A stretch of DNA of 59,872 bases from Nemertoderma westbladi (GCA_032718475.1 JAUCBJ010001351.1:1-59872), one strand, 5' to 3'. Positions 23,174-34,445 are shown, numbered from the stretch's first letter. Made by a program: numbers and translations. The notes: a model not told the origin generated them from the letters alone.

Positions 23174-24958
23174 CTATCTTCTAAATAAAGTCATGGCGTT
23201 GAAGTCACTTTCCAAATCGCTCTGGACTCCCGATCCCACCTTGACATAATCTTGGTTAAGAATAGCCTCTCTAACCTTCTTAGGTAGCATCCTGGCGTCG
23301 ATACGCTCCGCTCCGTGCATACCTCCTCGCCTGCATACCTCCAAAATCTGTTCCCTAGGATCCTTCCCCTTCCGATATTGTGTTGTGATTATGGGCTCTG
23401 GTCTCTCTCTATCCGCTCTTACGCGCATAAACACATGAGTCACACCATCGGCCGCGCGAATTTGAATGCACTTACTAGTCAAGCATTCCTGATGAGACCC
23501 TCCTTCATTGTCGTAGAACATCACTCTCCAATCCTGCAGTGATTCCTCCGTTTTCCTCCACTGACGCTGAATCTCTTCTGATGGGGTCCACATGCGCTCG
23601 ATAGCCTTGTGGTCGTCATATCGGGTGTAAAATCCCTTTCTCCTCAGCCACGCCTGGTCTACCTCCTCGTTGTCTGGGAACGTAGCCACCGCGACCCATA
23701 CCTTGATGTACTTATCTAACCATCCGAATAACTTACTCTCCTTTCCCGGAGCTCCAATCTTATCCAATGTGTCATAGTCTGTGATCTGCATCGGGACATC
23801 ACGCAAGAAATTCGCGCATAAAACTTCCCGTAGACAGTCGACGTTCCAATGATCCGACATCCTCACCATCGGCAAGAATCTAATCGCTTCTAGCGACTCC
23901 GGGTGATCTACCAATATCGCAGGTTCGTTGCCATCGGAATAATACACCGGTCGGGGTTGAGATACGGCCTGTGGAACAAATCCGGTCACTCTCCTCGTCT
24001 CCTCTTGATGTCTATCCGCGGTCTTACTATATTCCGCTACCCGCGCTTCGAATAATTGTTTCGCCTTCGCCGCTCGCTCCTCCTGGCGCAACGCGTCTAT
24101 GTCGTCCTGATGCTCAGGCGTGAGAGTTTTCGCTCGGTGGGGCGAAGTAAACGTAGTCCAGGGACTCGAGAGCTCCAAACCCACGGGTTTGGTACCCGAG
24201 TCCCGTGCCGCTTCGCGCCGCGCCTCTAGGTCCTTGTAGGCTCGGCACAGCGAAATGGCCGCTGCTGTCTCTATCAAACTAGGTGTCGAACAGGGTTTAA
24301 TCTCCGTAACGGTCGGCGTAATGGGTCTTGGAGGTCGCTTTCCGCTGAAGTCGATACTGATCATCGGGTTGCTCATTGGGTAACCTCCCTCGTTGTATCT
24401 AAGGAATTGGTGAGCTTGACATCGCGTTAATATCGGTTCGGGATGTTGCTCATTCAGTCGATCGGGAATCGCTACGTCTTGTTTATTCATGCATTCACCA
24501 CATTTATAGAATAACTTGTATACACTGAAGACCTTCGGAGTCTCTTGATCCTCGCCTCGGGTCCTCCGATACAGATGCATTCCGTCGAACTGATCTCGGA
24601 CTGCAGGTAGAGGCTCTTCATGTCGTAAATACATGTTCATATGGTACAGCCGTGCCATCTCCTCGTCTGGGTCCGCACTAATGTCGCATACGTCTAACGC
24701 AAAATCGTAGGGATACCGAGTGCGATATTCCTTCCGCAAAACTTCCATACGGTCCCCCAACGCTCTCATTCTTTCCCTCCTTAATTCTTTATCGTAAGCG
24801 GGTTTATACTTCCCATTTAGCTCCATTACCGACCTTCCATGATAGTAAACATTCGAATCCTTACATCCCGGTCGGGCAAATGGCAGCTCCGCCTCCTCTC
24901 TGGCAGTAAATCCTCTCCGCTGTTGGGCTCTAAATCCCTTCTCCATTACAATCCGCAT
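23174..24958 (-). CDS. Accessory module, N-terminal ORF, unknown
   Basis: The longest frame of the extra module: open for 601 codons, with the first ATG at 24956-24958 (MRIVMEKGF) and another at 24946. I do not recognise the protein. It has a possible zinc ribbon, C160-x2-C163-x23-C187-x2-H190 (numbering from the open-frame start), a coiled-coil-prone Glu/Arg/Ala-rich stretch around residues 290-345, and a Trp-rich C-terminal third. There is no signal peptide, transmembrane segment, dUTPase, methyltransferase or protease motif. It starts about 730 bp after the integrase stop, so it would need a spliced or internal mRNA. Frame loss near 23180 separates it from the next piece. It is intact enough to suggest selection until recently. 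A hairpin copy lies at 24175-24192. Confidence 0.7.
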   Translation of the reverse strand: MRIVMEKGFRAQQRRGFTAREEAELPFARPGCKDSNVYYHGRSVMELNGKYKPAYDKELRRERMRALGDRMEVLRKEYRTRYPYDFALDVCDISADPDEEMARLYHMNMYLRHEEPLPAVRDQFDGMHLYRRTRGEDQETPKVFSVYKLFYKCGECMNKQDVAIPDRLNEQHPEPILTRCQAHQFLRYNEGGYPMSNPMISIDFSGKRPPRPITPTVTEIKPCSTPSLIETAAAISLCRAYKDLEARREAARDSGTKPVGLELSSPWTTFTSPHRAKTLTPEHQDDIDALRQEERAAKAKQLFEARVAEYSKTADRHQEETRRVTGFVPQAVSQPRPVYYSDGNEPAILVDHPESLEAIRFLPMVRMSDHWNVDCLREVLCANFLRDVPMQITDYDTLDKIGAPGKESKLFGWLDKYIKVWVAVATFPDNEEVDQAWLRRKGFYTRYDDHKAIERMWTPSEEIQRQWRKTEESLQDWRVMFYDNEGGSHQECLTSKCIQIRAADGVTHVFMRVRADRERPEPIITTQYRKGKDPREQILEVCRRGGMHGAERIDARMLPKKVREAILNQDYVKVGSGVQSDLESDFNAMTLFRR

Positions 24959-24979
24959 ATATACATATATATATTCCAA

Positions 24980-25708
24980 TAAGTTCCGTTACGTAACTAA
25001 TTACACTGTGGGTGAATCAGTTAGATGTCGCCGCAGGACAGACCTCCTGAGCCCCCCCCCCCCCCCCCCCCGCCTTCCAGCAGTTCATGTTCGATTCTCT
25101 AGATCCCGTCTCATTCCTAACTATCCTCTAACCTATTCCCATGCATAGCGCAAAACTTTGGAGATAAACTGTCCGTGACCAACTCACTTTTTGATGCCCA
25201 AACTACTCCCATTACTTGTACTAAACTACAGTAGTTAGAAAGGACCATAGTCTCAATGCTCGACTATACCAAACCCACAGGTTTGATAATCAAACATCAC
25301 ACTTCACTGCAAACTACTGAGTGGGGTCCGTGTACGCCCTGGTGCTACTAACCTTTAGCACCTTAGTTGTACTGTTGGCACCAATCTGTGGAAGTTGCTA
25401 AACTCAATTTACACTCCTACGTAATATAGCCGTCACCATGGTTTCTAAATGCTATTTTCCAGGCTTCACGACTTTTCAAATTACTGTTTATCTATAGACG
25501 AATTCAAAACGCGTCTATATACAGCGTCTGGAATTGTCTTGGGTTCACTTCAAATTTTTTAAAATTTTCTAATTTTCCAAAAATTTTTGAAAATAAATAA
25601 AATTTTGTTTTGATACCCACCAGACAAAACTCAACGCAAATCACCACAAACCCGCTCCTATGCATTTCCTTGTACGAGGAATGCATACGAAGTGAGTTGC
25701 GTCCAACA
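24980..25708 (-). other. Spacer between integrase and accessory ORF
   Basis: No coding frame is recognised. It contains a run of about 18 C (near 25053-25072), one copy of the dispersed hairpin (25269-25286) and an inverted pair GGTGCTACTAACC / GGTGCTAAAGGTTAG-like around 25340-25365. If the accessory ORF is expressed from a subgenomic RNA, its acceptor or promoter would have to lie here; I cannot point to one with confidence. Confidence 0.4.
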
Positions 25709-26660
25709 CTAATAATTATTTGAGGCAGGAGACAAATTATAATCTCCCATCTCGATGCGTGTCTCCTCTAATAACACGATATCTTGGACCGGACGGTCCA
25801 AGGTGTGTAAACCATTAGTTTTACACTTCTTTGGGTGCGGACACTTGCACCTAATTTTCACAGTGACTGTGCGCACTATGTTTTGCGGGTCTGGGTGTAA
25901 GTGCAAGATGACACCTGTCTCCCAATATTTTCTCTTGACAATAGGCTCGGTTATCAATACGTAATCTCCCCTTTGGAGACTCCGAACCGTTTTGTACCAC
26001 TTTGATCTGGTAGATATGGTGGGAAGATAGTATTCCCGCCAATATTCCCAGAATGTGTATGCAATAAATTGTGTCACTTTCCAGCTCTTATGACTATATA
26101 GGTCGGCACTAATGGGTTCTGATGCCGGCACAAGAAATGCTGGACTCTGCATTAGCAAATGATTCGGCGTTAATGCAACACCGTTTGGCAACATAGCTAT
26201 CGGCCTCGAGTTTAGTGTATGCTCGATTTCGATGAAAGCTGTGACCAGTTCGTCGTCGGTAAGTTGTTTGTTTACAGGCAACGTTTTGGCAATGGCCTGC
26301 TTTACAGAGCGAACTAAACGCTCCCAACTTCCTCCTCTCCAAGGACTTTCTGGAGTATTAAATCTCCATTCTACTCTTTGCGGCAAAAGTGCTGAAGAAA
26401 TTTCTTTATTCTGTGCTGCTTTGTGAGCCGCGTTCAACTCGCTATTCCCTCCGACAAAGTTTGTACCCTTATCAGAGTAGAACACCTTTACTAGTCCTCT
26501 CCTGGCCATAAATCTCTTTAAAGCCAGGAGCAGAGATTTGGTCGACATGTCTGCCACACGCTCAATATGTATGGCTCTACTAGCCATGCATGTCAGTAGC
26601 AGGCCCCATCGCTTGTGGGTCAGCCGTCCACACTTTGCCTCAATTGGACCAAAGCAGTAA
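25709..26660 (-). pseudogene. BEL/Pao integrase core and C-terminus
   Basis: BEL/Pao integrase. The core reads CFGPIEAKCGR, WGLLLTCMASRAIHIE, then VFYSDKGTNF (second catalytic Asp) and SPWRGGSWERLVRSVK (catalytic Glu). The C-terminal part has LNSRPI, LTPNHLLM, FWEYWREYYLP and LQRGDYVLI, the DUF5641-type tail known in this family. The frame from 26587 to the stop at 25709 is open for 292 codons. However, the start of the core is damaged: between PPFT and CFGP the usual GVDY is missing together with a frame change near 26655, which removes the first catalytic Asp. This copy should not integrate by itself. Next upstream is the zinc-binding domain at 26665-26910. Confidence 0.9.
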
Positions 26661-26664
26661 AGGG

Positions 26665-26910
26665 TGGGTCATATGCCTGCACTCTCGCTTCCGGGAGTTC
26701 AGCCATCTCCTGTTCCAATACTCTGGCGTTCACCCTCTTGCAAACCAGACAGGCGTCATACATAGTGCCTACTGCCCTGCTTGGCTGCAATAGAATGAAT
26801 AGCTGTCTCGCTGCCGACAAACAGTGTAACTTTCCCGCGTGATGCAACCTCTTGTGTATATCCCATATACTCGCTCTTTGCAATTCTATTGGGTGACAAG
26901 GGATTATCAC
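26665..26910 (-). pseudogene. BEL/Pao integrase zinc-binding domain
   Basis: HHCC domain of integrase: IHKRLHHAGKLHC with the His pair, then YDACLVCKRVNARV with the Cys pair, followed by QEMAELPEARV and PPFT, a sequence typical of BEL/Pao integrases ahead of the DDE core. It is separated from the core by the frame change and small deletion near 26655. Its N-terminal border is cut by the non-coding insert that starts near 26930. Confidence 0.85.
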
Positions 26911-26929
26911 TGGGAACCCGAACTGTGAG

Positions 26930-28180
26930 TTTATGTCGACAGTCTGGATTCTCGATCTATGACAAATTAAACCCTTATGGATTAATGGACTCCATTTTCT
27001 AAGGGTGTTCGCGCTTTCAGACCTTTAGCAGTTTAACCTGCCAAATTGGGATGTCTTCTAGATAATAAATCGACTTTAGCCTATGACGAGTATTTGATAC
27101 ACTACATTAGCCGAAGCCAGTCTATGCGTGACCATTCACCCGTTGGATATACCCGGGAGACTGGATTCGGAAGCTTAATCTTATTGCGGTGTAGGCCTAC
27201 TGTATTATTCGACTGATCGTAATATATAATCTCTGACAAATATTATTCACTTTCGGGAAATATTAACAGTTCCTTTAGGACGTGGCGCTCTAAATATATA
27301 AACAGAGTTATGACTTAAACTAGACACAACGGGATGGCTATGGATTCACGTATATGGCGCATTCTTTAGGAGATGCTTTGTTATCAGTCACAATCATACA
27401 CAATACTGCACAATGCTGCACACCGATCTGCCGACCTTCACTAATTTTAGTCACATATAAAGAGAACAACAACCAATACATGTAGTGCCTATGAAATAGC
27501 ATTAGATTCACTTCAAAACCACTTTAATGTAAGTCGCAATCGTTATATGTAACCGGTCTCTCTTACCTTCAGTATATCAAGAAGATTGAGGGTTTTATGA
27601 TTAATTTATCGATATTATCCAATATAATAATATTCCATCAAACAACTGATATAATTAATGACCGACAGTAAATAGCAGTAAAATGCGGTGTTTGTAGATA
27701 TGAATTGGTTTGTGGCTTGTAAGATAACAGATATACGTTCTATGATTAGGCCTACTAATGTTTGGCTAAAGCCTGAAAACACAGAGGTTCCAAAGCCGGT
27801 CTTCTGGCTGTGGACAAAATACATATACTGACTCAATTCATGAGTTTCTGTATACAACCTCCAACACAGAGTCAAAAAACGCTCTGATTGGTCGACCGAA
27901 CAAAGAAACGACAGAGAACAAAGGAAAAGCTCCACGTGTACAGATCAGCTGTTAGCCGTCGTCATAGTAACTACACTGTGTCAAGAGGATTTTGGCTATT
28001 GCGACATAAGATCGCTAGTTATGTCCGCTAAAGTACACAGTTAGTTATGTCCGCTAAAGTACACATATAGAAGAAATGGCTTTTATGTCCACTAAAACAC
28101 CGGTACAGTAAGGAAACGGCTTTTTATGTCTGTTAAAACACCTACAGAGTACTTTGCGGGGAAAATAACTAGTTAGATCC
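26930..28180 (-). other. Non-coding insert splitting pol
   Basis: About 1.2 kb between the RNase H/linker frame and the integrase zinc domain that does not continue the polyprotein. No transposase or RT is seen. The right part (28015-28180) has four or five imperfect copies of TTATGTCCGCTAAAGTACAC-like words; a 106-codon frame at 27615-27935 has no recognisable feature. It is probably a small insertion plus decay, but I could not find clear terminal repeats or a target duplication. Confidence 0.5.
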
Positions 28181-28357
28181 GCAAAAGCCTTTACAAAGGG
28201 GTTTATAGAGAACTGGTCGTTGAGCCGATAATAGATGGAATTCTTTCGGGAAGGCACACATTTGATAATGTCTAAAGTGCTTTAATTCCGCTTGATCAAT
28301 CTCATCCTCTGTCAGAGGTTGTTTCAATTTCTGAATTCGTCCACTATTAGTGCTCAT
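28169..28357 (-). pseudogene. BEL/Pao RNase H-integrase linker remnant
   Basis: A short frame beginning with an ATG directly after the TAA that ends the RT/RNase H frame, and in the same frame. LTEDEIDQAELKHFRHYQ is like the linker ahead of integrase in BEL/Pao polyproteins. The reading dissolves in the insert after about 60 codons. Confidence 0.6.
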
Positions 28358-30022
28358 TTACCACGCAGTTCTTTTACAAATTGTCAGCCAAGAGGCAGAC
28401 GAATTTAGTAATTTGTCATAAATACTACATGGCTCTAATGCCAGCGACGGTTGCCCGCTAGCTAATGGAAGTTTCGAATCCAAACCCGCAGGTTTGGAAA
28501 CCAAAGGCTCCATTGTGTCGGTCATTTTCTGTCTATCACTTACCAATTGTGACTCCGGTTTAGTCTGTAAGGGTGGTTTTACGTCATAACTTACCCTTCC
28601 TGACCTAGTAGTCACGTAAGTCTGTTGGTCTGACAGGTCTCCGGGCCGCTCCAATGACTCTTCAGGCTGCTCCAATGACTCTTCAGGCCGCTCCAATGAC
28701 TTGAGTTTGGCTTTAGACTTTGACTTAGAGACTTTCTCCACTTTGACTTCTGCATCTTCTGGCATCGGATTGGTCACTATCTTTAGTCGCTCTGGCCAAT
28801 GTTCCTGTGTCCTTGTTAGAAAATCAGGTCCATGCAACCAAAACTCCTGCGACTCTTCCTGACAGAATTCCGCCGGCATTGCACCTCTCGAAGTTATGTC
28901 GGCCGGGTTCAACACTCCCGGACAATGTCTCCATTGTTCCTTCGTCGAAAAGTCGATGATCTGAGCGCGTCTGTTGGCCACAAATGTCTTTAGTGCAATA
29001 TTGTCGGCCGCAATATATACTAACACTAAGGATGCGTCCGTCCAATAAAATAAGGTCAATGTTGTGTCTAACTCCTCTGTTATCTGCTTACTTACCTCGA
29101 CTGAAACTACTGCCGCCTGCAACTCTGCACGAGGGACAGTCATGTATTTGACCGGCATTGTCTTTGATCCAGAAGTCACAAAAGCCGTCTCAAATTTATC
29201 CTGACTCACCTCTCGGCGAAGGTAGGCTACCATACCAAAGCCGGTGTCACTTGCGTCACTGAATAGGTGGAGTTCGAGATCAGCTGGGAATACCAGCTGA
29301 TTCGGAAAGTAGGAACGGGGTACATCTATATTTTTCAATAGATGCAACTCGGCTTCCCACTCTCTCCACTGCTTTGCATGTATAGGAGATATTGGTTTGT
29401 CCCACTCTAAGTCGGACAACCAAATTTTCCTCATGCACGCTCGTGCCTGTAATATTACCGGACTGATAAAGTTCATCGGGTCAAATAGTCTACTTAATGT
29501 CGATAAGCAAATTCTCTTTGTCAAAACTTTGTCTGGGCTACTGGGCTCAAATCTAACTCTTACCTGGAATTTGTCCGTGTTCGGGTTCCAAGCGAGTCCC
29601 AGTACTCGCGCCATGGGGATGGGTTCTACCCCCAATTCAATGTCTCTGCTCCCGCGATCCTTCACCGGGAACGACTCTAATAGGGCCTCCGAATTAGTGG
29701 TGAACTTGGTCAGAGGAAATCCCCCTCTAGCCAAGCACTCCTGCAGGCCGTGAGCCACTTCTATGGCTTGTTCCGCTGTGTCCTTGGACACCAATCCGTC
29801 GTCCATGTAGAAGTTTCTTAAGATGGACTCGATCACTTCTACTGGATACTTACCAATCTGGGCTGTTGCCGTTTTCTTTAGAACAAACAGCGTGCCATTT
29901 GGACTATCGCGGGCTCCAAATATCCTAACATACATTTGGTATGTAACCACTGGACCGGATAAGTCTTCATTCTCAAACCAGAGAAATCGAAGGCTATCCT
30001 GGTCTGCCTTACAGGCTCTCTT
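28358..30022 (-). pseudogene. BEL/Pao RT (3' half) and RNase H
   Basis: Continues the polymerase after a frame change near 30020. The RT catalytic box is FYMDDGLVS (residues about 47-55 of the frame starting at 29950), where most BEL elements have YVDD. A thumb region with LSTLSRLFDPMNFISPV follows, then RNase H with SDASDTGFG (Asp 232), RAELQAA (Glu 276), WTDASLVL (Asp 305) and the family-typical CPGVLNPADITSRG. After that comes a Ser/Lys/Glu-rich tail with three short SLERPEE-type repeats (28625-28700) and one dispersed hairpin (28480-28497). The frame ends at a TAA (28358) followed at once by an in-frame ATG. The catalytic residues are all present in this part. Confidence 0.92.
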
Positions 30023-31270
30023 ACCTGGTGGAACATCGCCTCGATGTCACAAGTAAATGCGAATCGCCGCTGTCTAAAACGCAACAGTATTCCTATCAAA
30101 TAATTGTTCAGGTTGGGTCCGTCCATCAACTCTGAATTCAGGGACATACCTCTGTAGACTGCTGCGCAGTCGTTGACTACTCGGACTTTGTCAGGTTTGT
30201 CAGGGTGAGTCACGTAGTGGTGTGGGAGGTAATAAGTCTGGTCTGTCACTAAGTCAGGGTCCTCTACCTTCCCAGCAATTCCCTTGGCGAAATAGTTGTT
30301 GATCTGGGTGCAATACTTCTCCCTAATGTCCGGATTCTTCAACAACCGAGCCCTTACTCCGTTCAATCTTTTCAAGGCTAAGCTGTAGTTGTTCTCCAAC
30401 TTAGGAGGTTGTCGACGCCACAACATTCCAACTTCAAAATGTCCAGTCGGTAGCAGACGTATGGTATCTTCCATCATCTCCAGCGACCGTTTCTCATCAG
30501 TGGACATGGCTAGGTCATATCCACCGGGTTCCATTGCGTCCCTATCCAGCCATTCGACGGTTCTGGCTCCTGTCTCGAGGTCCTGGCGTATAAATTCCTT
30601 CTGTAGCTCCTCCTCATTGTATTGGAAAATGTCGAGGTCTCGATATTTAGCCACTTGACCCTCCACTATGTCGGTATAAGTCAAAACGTTACTCAAATAG
30701 GTAGCGTGGGCCGCTGAACCAGACCCACGGGTCTGATAACAGTAGTCCTCGGGTTCACTATCTGTCCGGTCGTTATGAAGTGGTTCCGACAACCTAACAT
30801 TATCGGGAATCAACTCCTCGTCCGACTCGCTAACGTCACTATAATGGTCAATACAGGTTCTCCTAAACTCGTCTATGTCTGGTGGTTCTACTAACGGTGG
30901 TTCAGTTATAGGCTGTAATTCGTCGTATCTATCTATTGGCTTGTCGCCACCTGTAAACTCATAAGACATGGGTACTCTTGTATACCAACCTAGTATAGTC
31001 CTATGGGCATGTGGTCCATTTACATGCAGCTCAGCTGGTCTCGTTTCCCATATCTGGTGTGCGATCAGCTGTTCTGCACCAATCAACATAGAAGCATTCC
31101 TATAACCTACCTGGTGTCTCGGTATTCTGAGCTTGTCAAAATACTCCTGTGCTATGGGACTCATCGGCGGCACCTTACCTAACTGCCTGCCGAATCCCTT
31201 CATAGCTAGACACTTAAATCCGTCCAATGGCAAAGCTCTCCTTTCTTGTCGAGTGTGTTGGTCTCTCGGA
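30023..31270 (-). pseudogene. BEL/Pao protease tail and RT 5' half
   Basis: Minus-strand polymerase segment. First is the region after the protease active site, with MLIGAEQLIAHQIW and HRTILGWYTRV, the two words that follow the Asp in BEL/Pao (A17-type) proteases. An acidic linker follows (residues about 100-240) carrying one dispersed hairpin (30719-30736). Then RT begins: YYLPHHYVTHPDKPDKVRVV, NDCAAVYRGMSLN, LLRFRQRRFAFTCDIEAMF with the first catalytic Asp (about residue 396). Just after MFHQV a frame change (two extra bases by comparison with the family pattern) shifts the reading to the frame ending at 28358. Another frame change near 31270 separates it from Gag/protease. Confidence 0.9.
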
Positions 31271-31284
31271 AGTAGGGAGTCTAG

Positions 31285-32585
31285 TTATACCGAAATTCTG
31301 TGTCCCTTGAGGTCTCCTACCCCGTGCATAGACTTCAACTCTATTTGGATTTCCTCGGCGTCCTGGAAGCTAGAAACAGCTCTCGCCACTTCCTCGTCGA
31401 TATACGATAATGTGGACGCAGTGTCCAACATCACATATATTCGCTTCGATCCCTTATCTCCAGTAAGTTTCACCAGAATCACGCTAAATATTTCCGACGT
31501 TGCCGATGATAAATACGTCCACGCGCTGGTCGATGAACTATCCGCAGTGAAACCTTGGCAGGTCACCTCTCTTGCGCTCGACTCGCCATCCTCGTCCGAC
31601 GAACCTGGTTGATAACCATCGTCTTGAATGCCGGTATACGTATTCCTTCTTATCGATACGGGTTCTTTGCACCCCTTCCTTTGAGGATTTCGCTGTAAGT
31701 AACGGTCCGTTGGGGTGTGGAAATCCGCATGTAGCAACTTGTGATGTAGTCTGCCGCATTCCATGCTGCATCCGTCCTTGCTGTTTGGGCACTGCCGCCT
31801 TACATGGCCTGGCGCAAGACATGCCCAACAGGTGTCCAACGTCAGCACTTGAACTCTTCTCTGTTCCGAATTTAATTCTTTGAACCGTCTGCAACTATCT
31901 AACTTATGGTCGTCAGATCTTACCTCCTTTAGTAAACAGTATTGGCAACCTACAAATCCATCCGGCAACTCCTGTTGCTTTAACCTAGGTCTATCTAACC
32001 GCTCACCTGACCATACTCGCGAGTCTGATCTAAAGGCTGGGGTACTCGAATTATATCTGTCTACTGAGTTAAATGTCACAGTGGTCCTGTCATCGTCAAA
32101 ACTTACCATAGACTTACCGGTAACAGGTTTAGACTCTCTCATATTCTCCTCTGAGAAGTTTGATTTCATCTCTGCTACTGCGTCTGTGGCTATCATGTCA
32201 TGGATATGCTGAAGTGTCAACACCTTACCTTGACCCTCCAACTTATTCTCTAATTTGTGCCATTTCTGTCTGTAACGCATGTTTAAACGTCTTATTACGC
32301 TTTTCAAAACTTCGGCGTGATCACCATGATGAGGTAGATTCACCATCCTCAAGATGTCTAATGCGTTCGAAATAGCGTTCGCTAAGTTCAACAGCTCTAA
32401 CGGAGTTGTAATCCTTCCGCCCTTACCCAAGTCTTCCACTATCGACTGTGCCATCTTGGTTTTATTCCCGTAGATGTCGCTAAGCGTCTTCATTGCTAAC
32501 TCGAATGCTCTTTCATTGCCGACGAAGTTGTCAGCAATGGCTCTAGGTTCTCGATGGAGCATTTGAAGCAAATAGTTGAACTTCT
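31285..32585 (-). pseudogene. BEL/Pao Gag C-terminal half and protease
   Basis: Starts at a frame change near 32580 inside the DUF1759-like capsid region: NEKFNYLLQML and then NERAFELAMKTLSDIYG are the usual words of BEL/Pao Gag. From residue about 209 come zinc knuckles: C209-x2-C212...H222-x4-C227, the perfect CCHC knuckle C248-C251-H256-C261, and the C268-C272-H277-H281 follower typical of this family. At residue 383 the aspartic protease begins with LDTASTLSYI, a DTAS instead of the common DSGS. The frame stops at 31285 after HGVGDLKGH and the protein continues in another frame. Gag, protease and RT were probably one polyprotein. Confidence 0.92.
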
Positions 32586-34445
32586 CGTTGGAGTGAAGGT
32601 GCTGTTGGTCAGCTGTTCGTCGACATAGGTTTTGAAAGTCCTCCAGTGCTTGTGGTTACCCATAAACTTCTGGGGTTGTTGCGTCGGCAGTCCTTGCCTA
32701 GCAGCAAACTTACCTATGTCCCTAAGGGTTGCGTCGTTCTGGGTTAACAAATGGTTTACTTCCGCAGGGTTGTTAAGTCTGGTCCTTTCCCGGGGATTAG
32801 AACTTACCTGCTCCGCGTCCGTCCTTCCTTCCTTATAGTTTCAGGACTTCTGACGTCTCATGTCTTCCTCTTCATCGCTTGATTCTGTGTCAGTCCTCAG
32901 TGCTCGCGTTGGTTTGCGTGCCGAAGCCCTGACCCAAGCATCTTGTATAAACTTCTCGGCCGAATTTTCGAAATCGGGATTATGGATAGTCGGGACAGGC
33001 GTCCTTACCTGAGGTCTATGTGGTATAGTTGCCTCCGATATACGTACTCGTTGACTAGGTTGGACTTTATCTAACTCAGGCCTGCTAGGATTTGAATTAC
33101 TTCTTTCCTGGGCTGCTTCCTTTAACTGCAGGTTACTAAGCATGTCCGTTATAGGTTGGATGTGCGGCGATATAGCTTGCGCTAAACTAGCACTTAACTC
33201 ATCCCTCGTAATAAATTCCTGGCTAGGGTTCTGTTGTATAGTCGGCTCTATCTGAGTAATCCGCTGTCTCTCATATGATCCCTCTTCCGGTTTAACCCGG
33301 AAGTTCTCCGTCGAACTGGGTCGGCGCTCTGTCCACGTATTCCAAACCCGCGGGTTCGGTTCGCCCAATACTCGGCCCGTCGGAGTTTCTCTAAACTCTT
33401 CGTTGTCTCGTTCAGTATGTAGTGGTGCGGTGTTCTGATGCCGTGGATTCTGCGCGATAGGTGAAGCACTAATACCAACTGGTGTGCGATATGTAGAGAA
33501 CGGTTTAGCGATCCGTGTACACGTAATAGCTGGACCGGGTATAGGAATTCTGGTCGTCGTCGACTCGCGTGTGGTCGGAGTTCTCGCTTCCTGTTCGGCC
33601 TTCTGCAGTGGGAACAGTTCTCGCAACTCAGTCCCTACACTCACCCCACATTCTTCGATCATTCGCATCCCCTTCTCGGTGATTTCATTCGCCTTCCTAG
33701 TCCGTTCTTCGCTCTCTAAATTTAATCTCACACTTTCCAACTGCGCCAGTTTACGTTCTTCTTCTTCCCTCGCTCGCCTCGCTGCGCTCTCTTCTTCCAC
33801 TCGCGCCTTCTCTTCATACAACGCTTGTCGCTCTTTCTCGATCTCGAGTTCACATTCCTTGCATTCGTGTTCAAGTTCAAGTTCGCGTTCCTTCTGTTCG
33901 CGTTCGAGCTGAAGTTCGTGTTCCTTCTGTTCGCGTTCAAGTTGGAGTTCGCGTTCCTTCTGTTCGCGTTCCGCTCGCTCACGCTTACCTTTATCTTCCA
34001 ACTCTCGCAACTTCGCTTCTAACTTACGTGTGCGCTCCCATTCCCGTTCGGCTTCCTTCTGTGCTTCCGATGCACGCAAAACTTCCGCCTGTTCTTCGTC
34101 CAGTCGGCGTCTTCTCTCCTCTGCCGAGTTGTGAGAAACGAGGGATCTAGCACATTTAACTTTACCTCGCGCGTGACTAACCTGGGAATCGCCACTGTCT
34201 CTAGATGCGTCGTCGGGTGGAGTTAACGTCCTCTGTTGGATGTTGTCCGTTGTTGGTAGCACCTGGCCCGGTACCACCACTCCACTCTGCATCAGCCAGC
34301 CGGTAACTTCCCGTTGATACCTGCGCTCCTCCTTATCTTGCGTTTCTTCCCGCTCCACTAAATCTCTCGACTCTGCATCACTCACCTGAGTCGCCTGCGC
34401 TTGTGATGCCCATAGCAGCCAGTTCTCCGTCCTAACTCGTCGAAA
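32586..34445 (-). pseudogene. BEL/Pao Gag, coiled-coil N-terminal half
   Basis: One reading frame crossed by a single TGA at 32841-32843. The larger part (34385-32844) is a 514-codon segment with a strong coiled coil made of repeated EREQKERELQLEREQK-like units (about residues 110-210; tandem at DNA level around 33840-33975), a proline-rich linker and an acidic end (DTESSDEEEDM). After the TGA the frame goes on through NDATLRDIGKFAARQG and HKHWRTFKTYVDEQL, the start of the DUF1759-like region, until the frame change near 32580. The coiled coil probably serves Gag assembly. One hairpin copy lies at 33342-33359. The start near 34385 is not an ATG; the frame is open upstream to the TGA at 34446. 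Confidence 0.85.

Noticed and set aside
23174-24958. Envelope protein in the position after integrase
   Set aside because: No signal peptide, no transmembrane anchor, no furin-type site and no cysteine-rich ectodomain pattern. The downstream zinc knuckles argue for nucleic-acid binding instead.
30005-30040. Tiny intron (GTAAGAGAGCCTGTAAG) explaining the RT frame change
   Set aside because: Seventeen nucleotides is too short to splice, and the family pattern QVxVxxxDxxxLRF fits a simple two-base insertion better.
33484-34022. Plus-strand Ser- and Phe-rich frames opposite the Gag coiled coil
   Set aside because: Mirror readings of the Glu/Arg-rich repeat on the minus strand.
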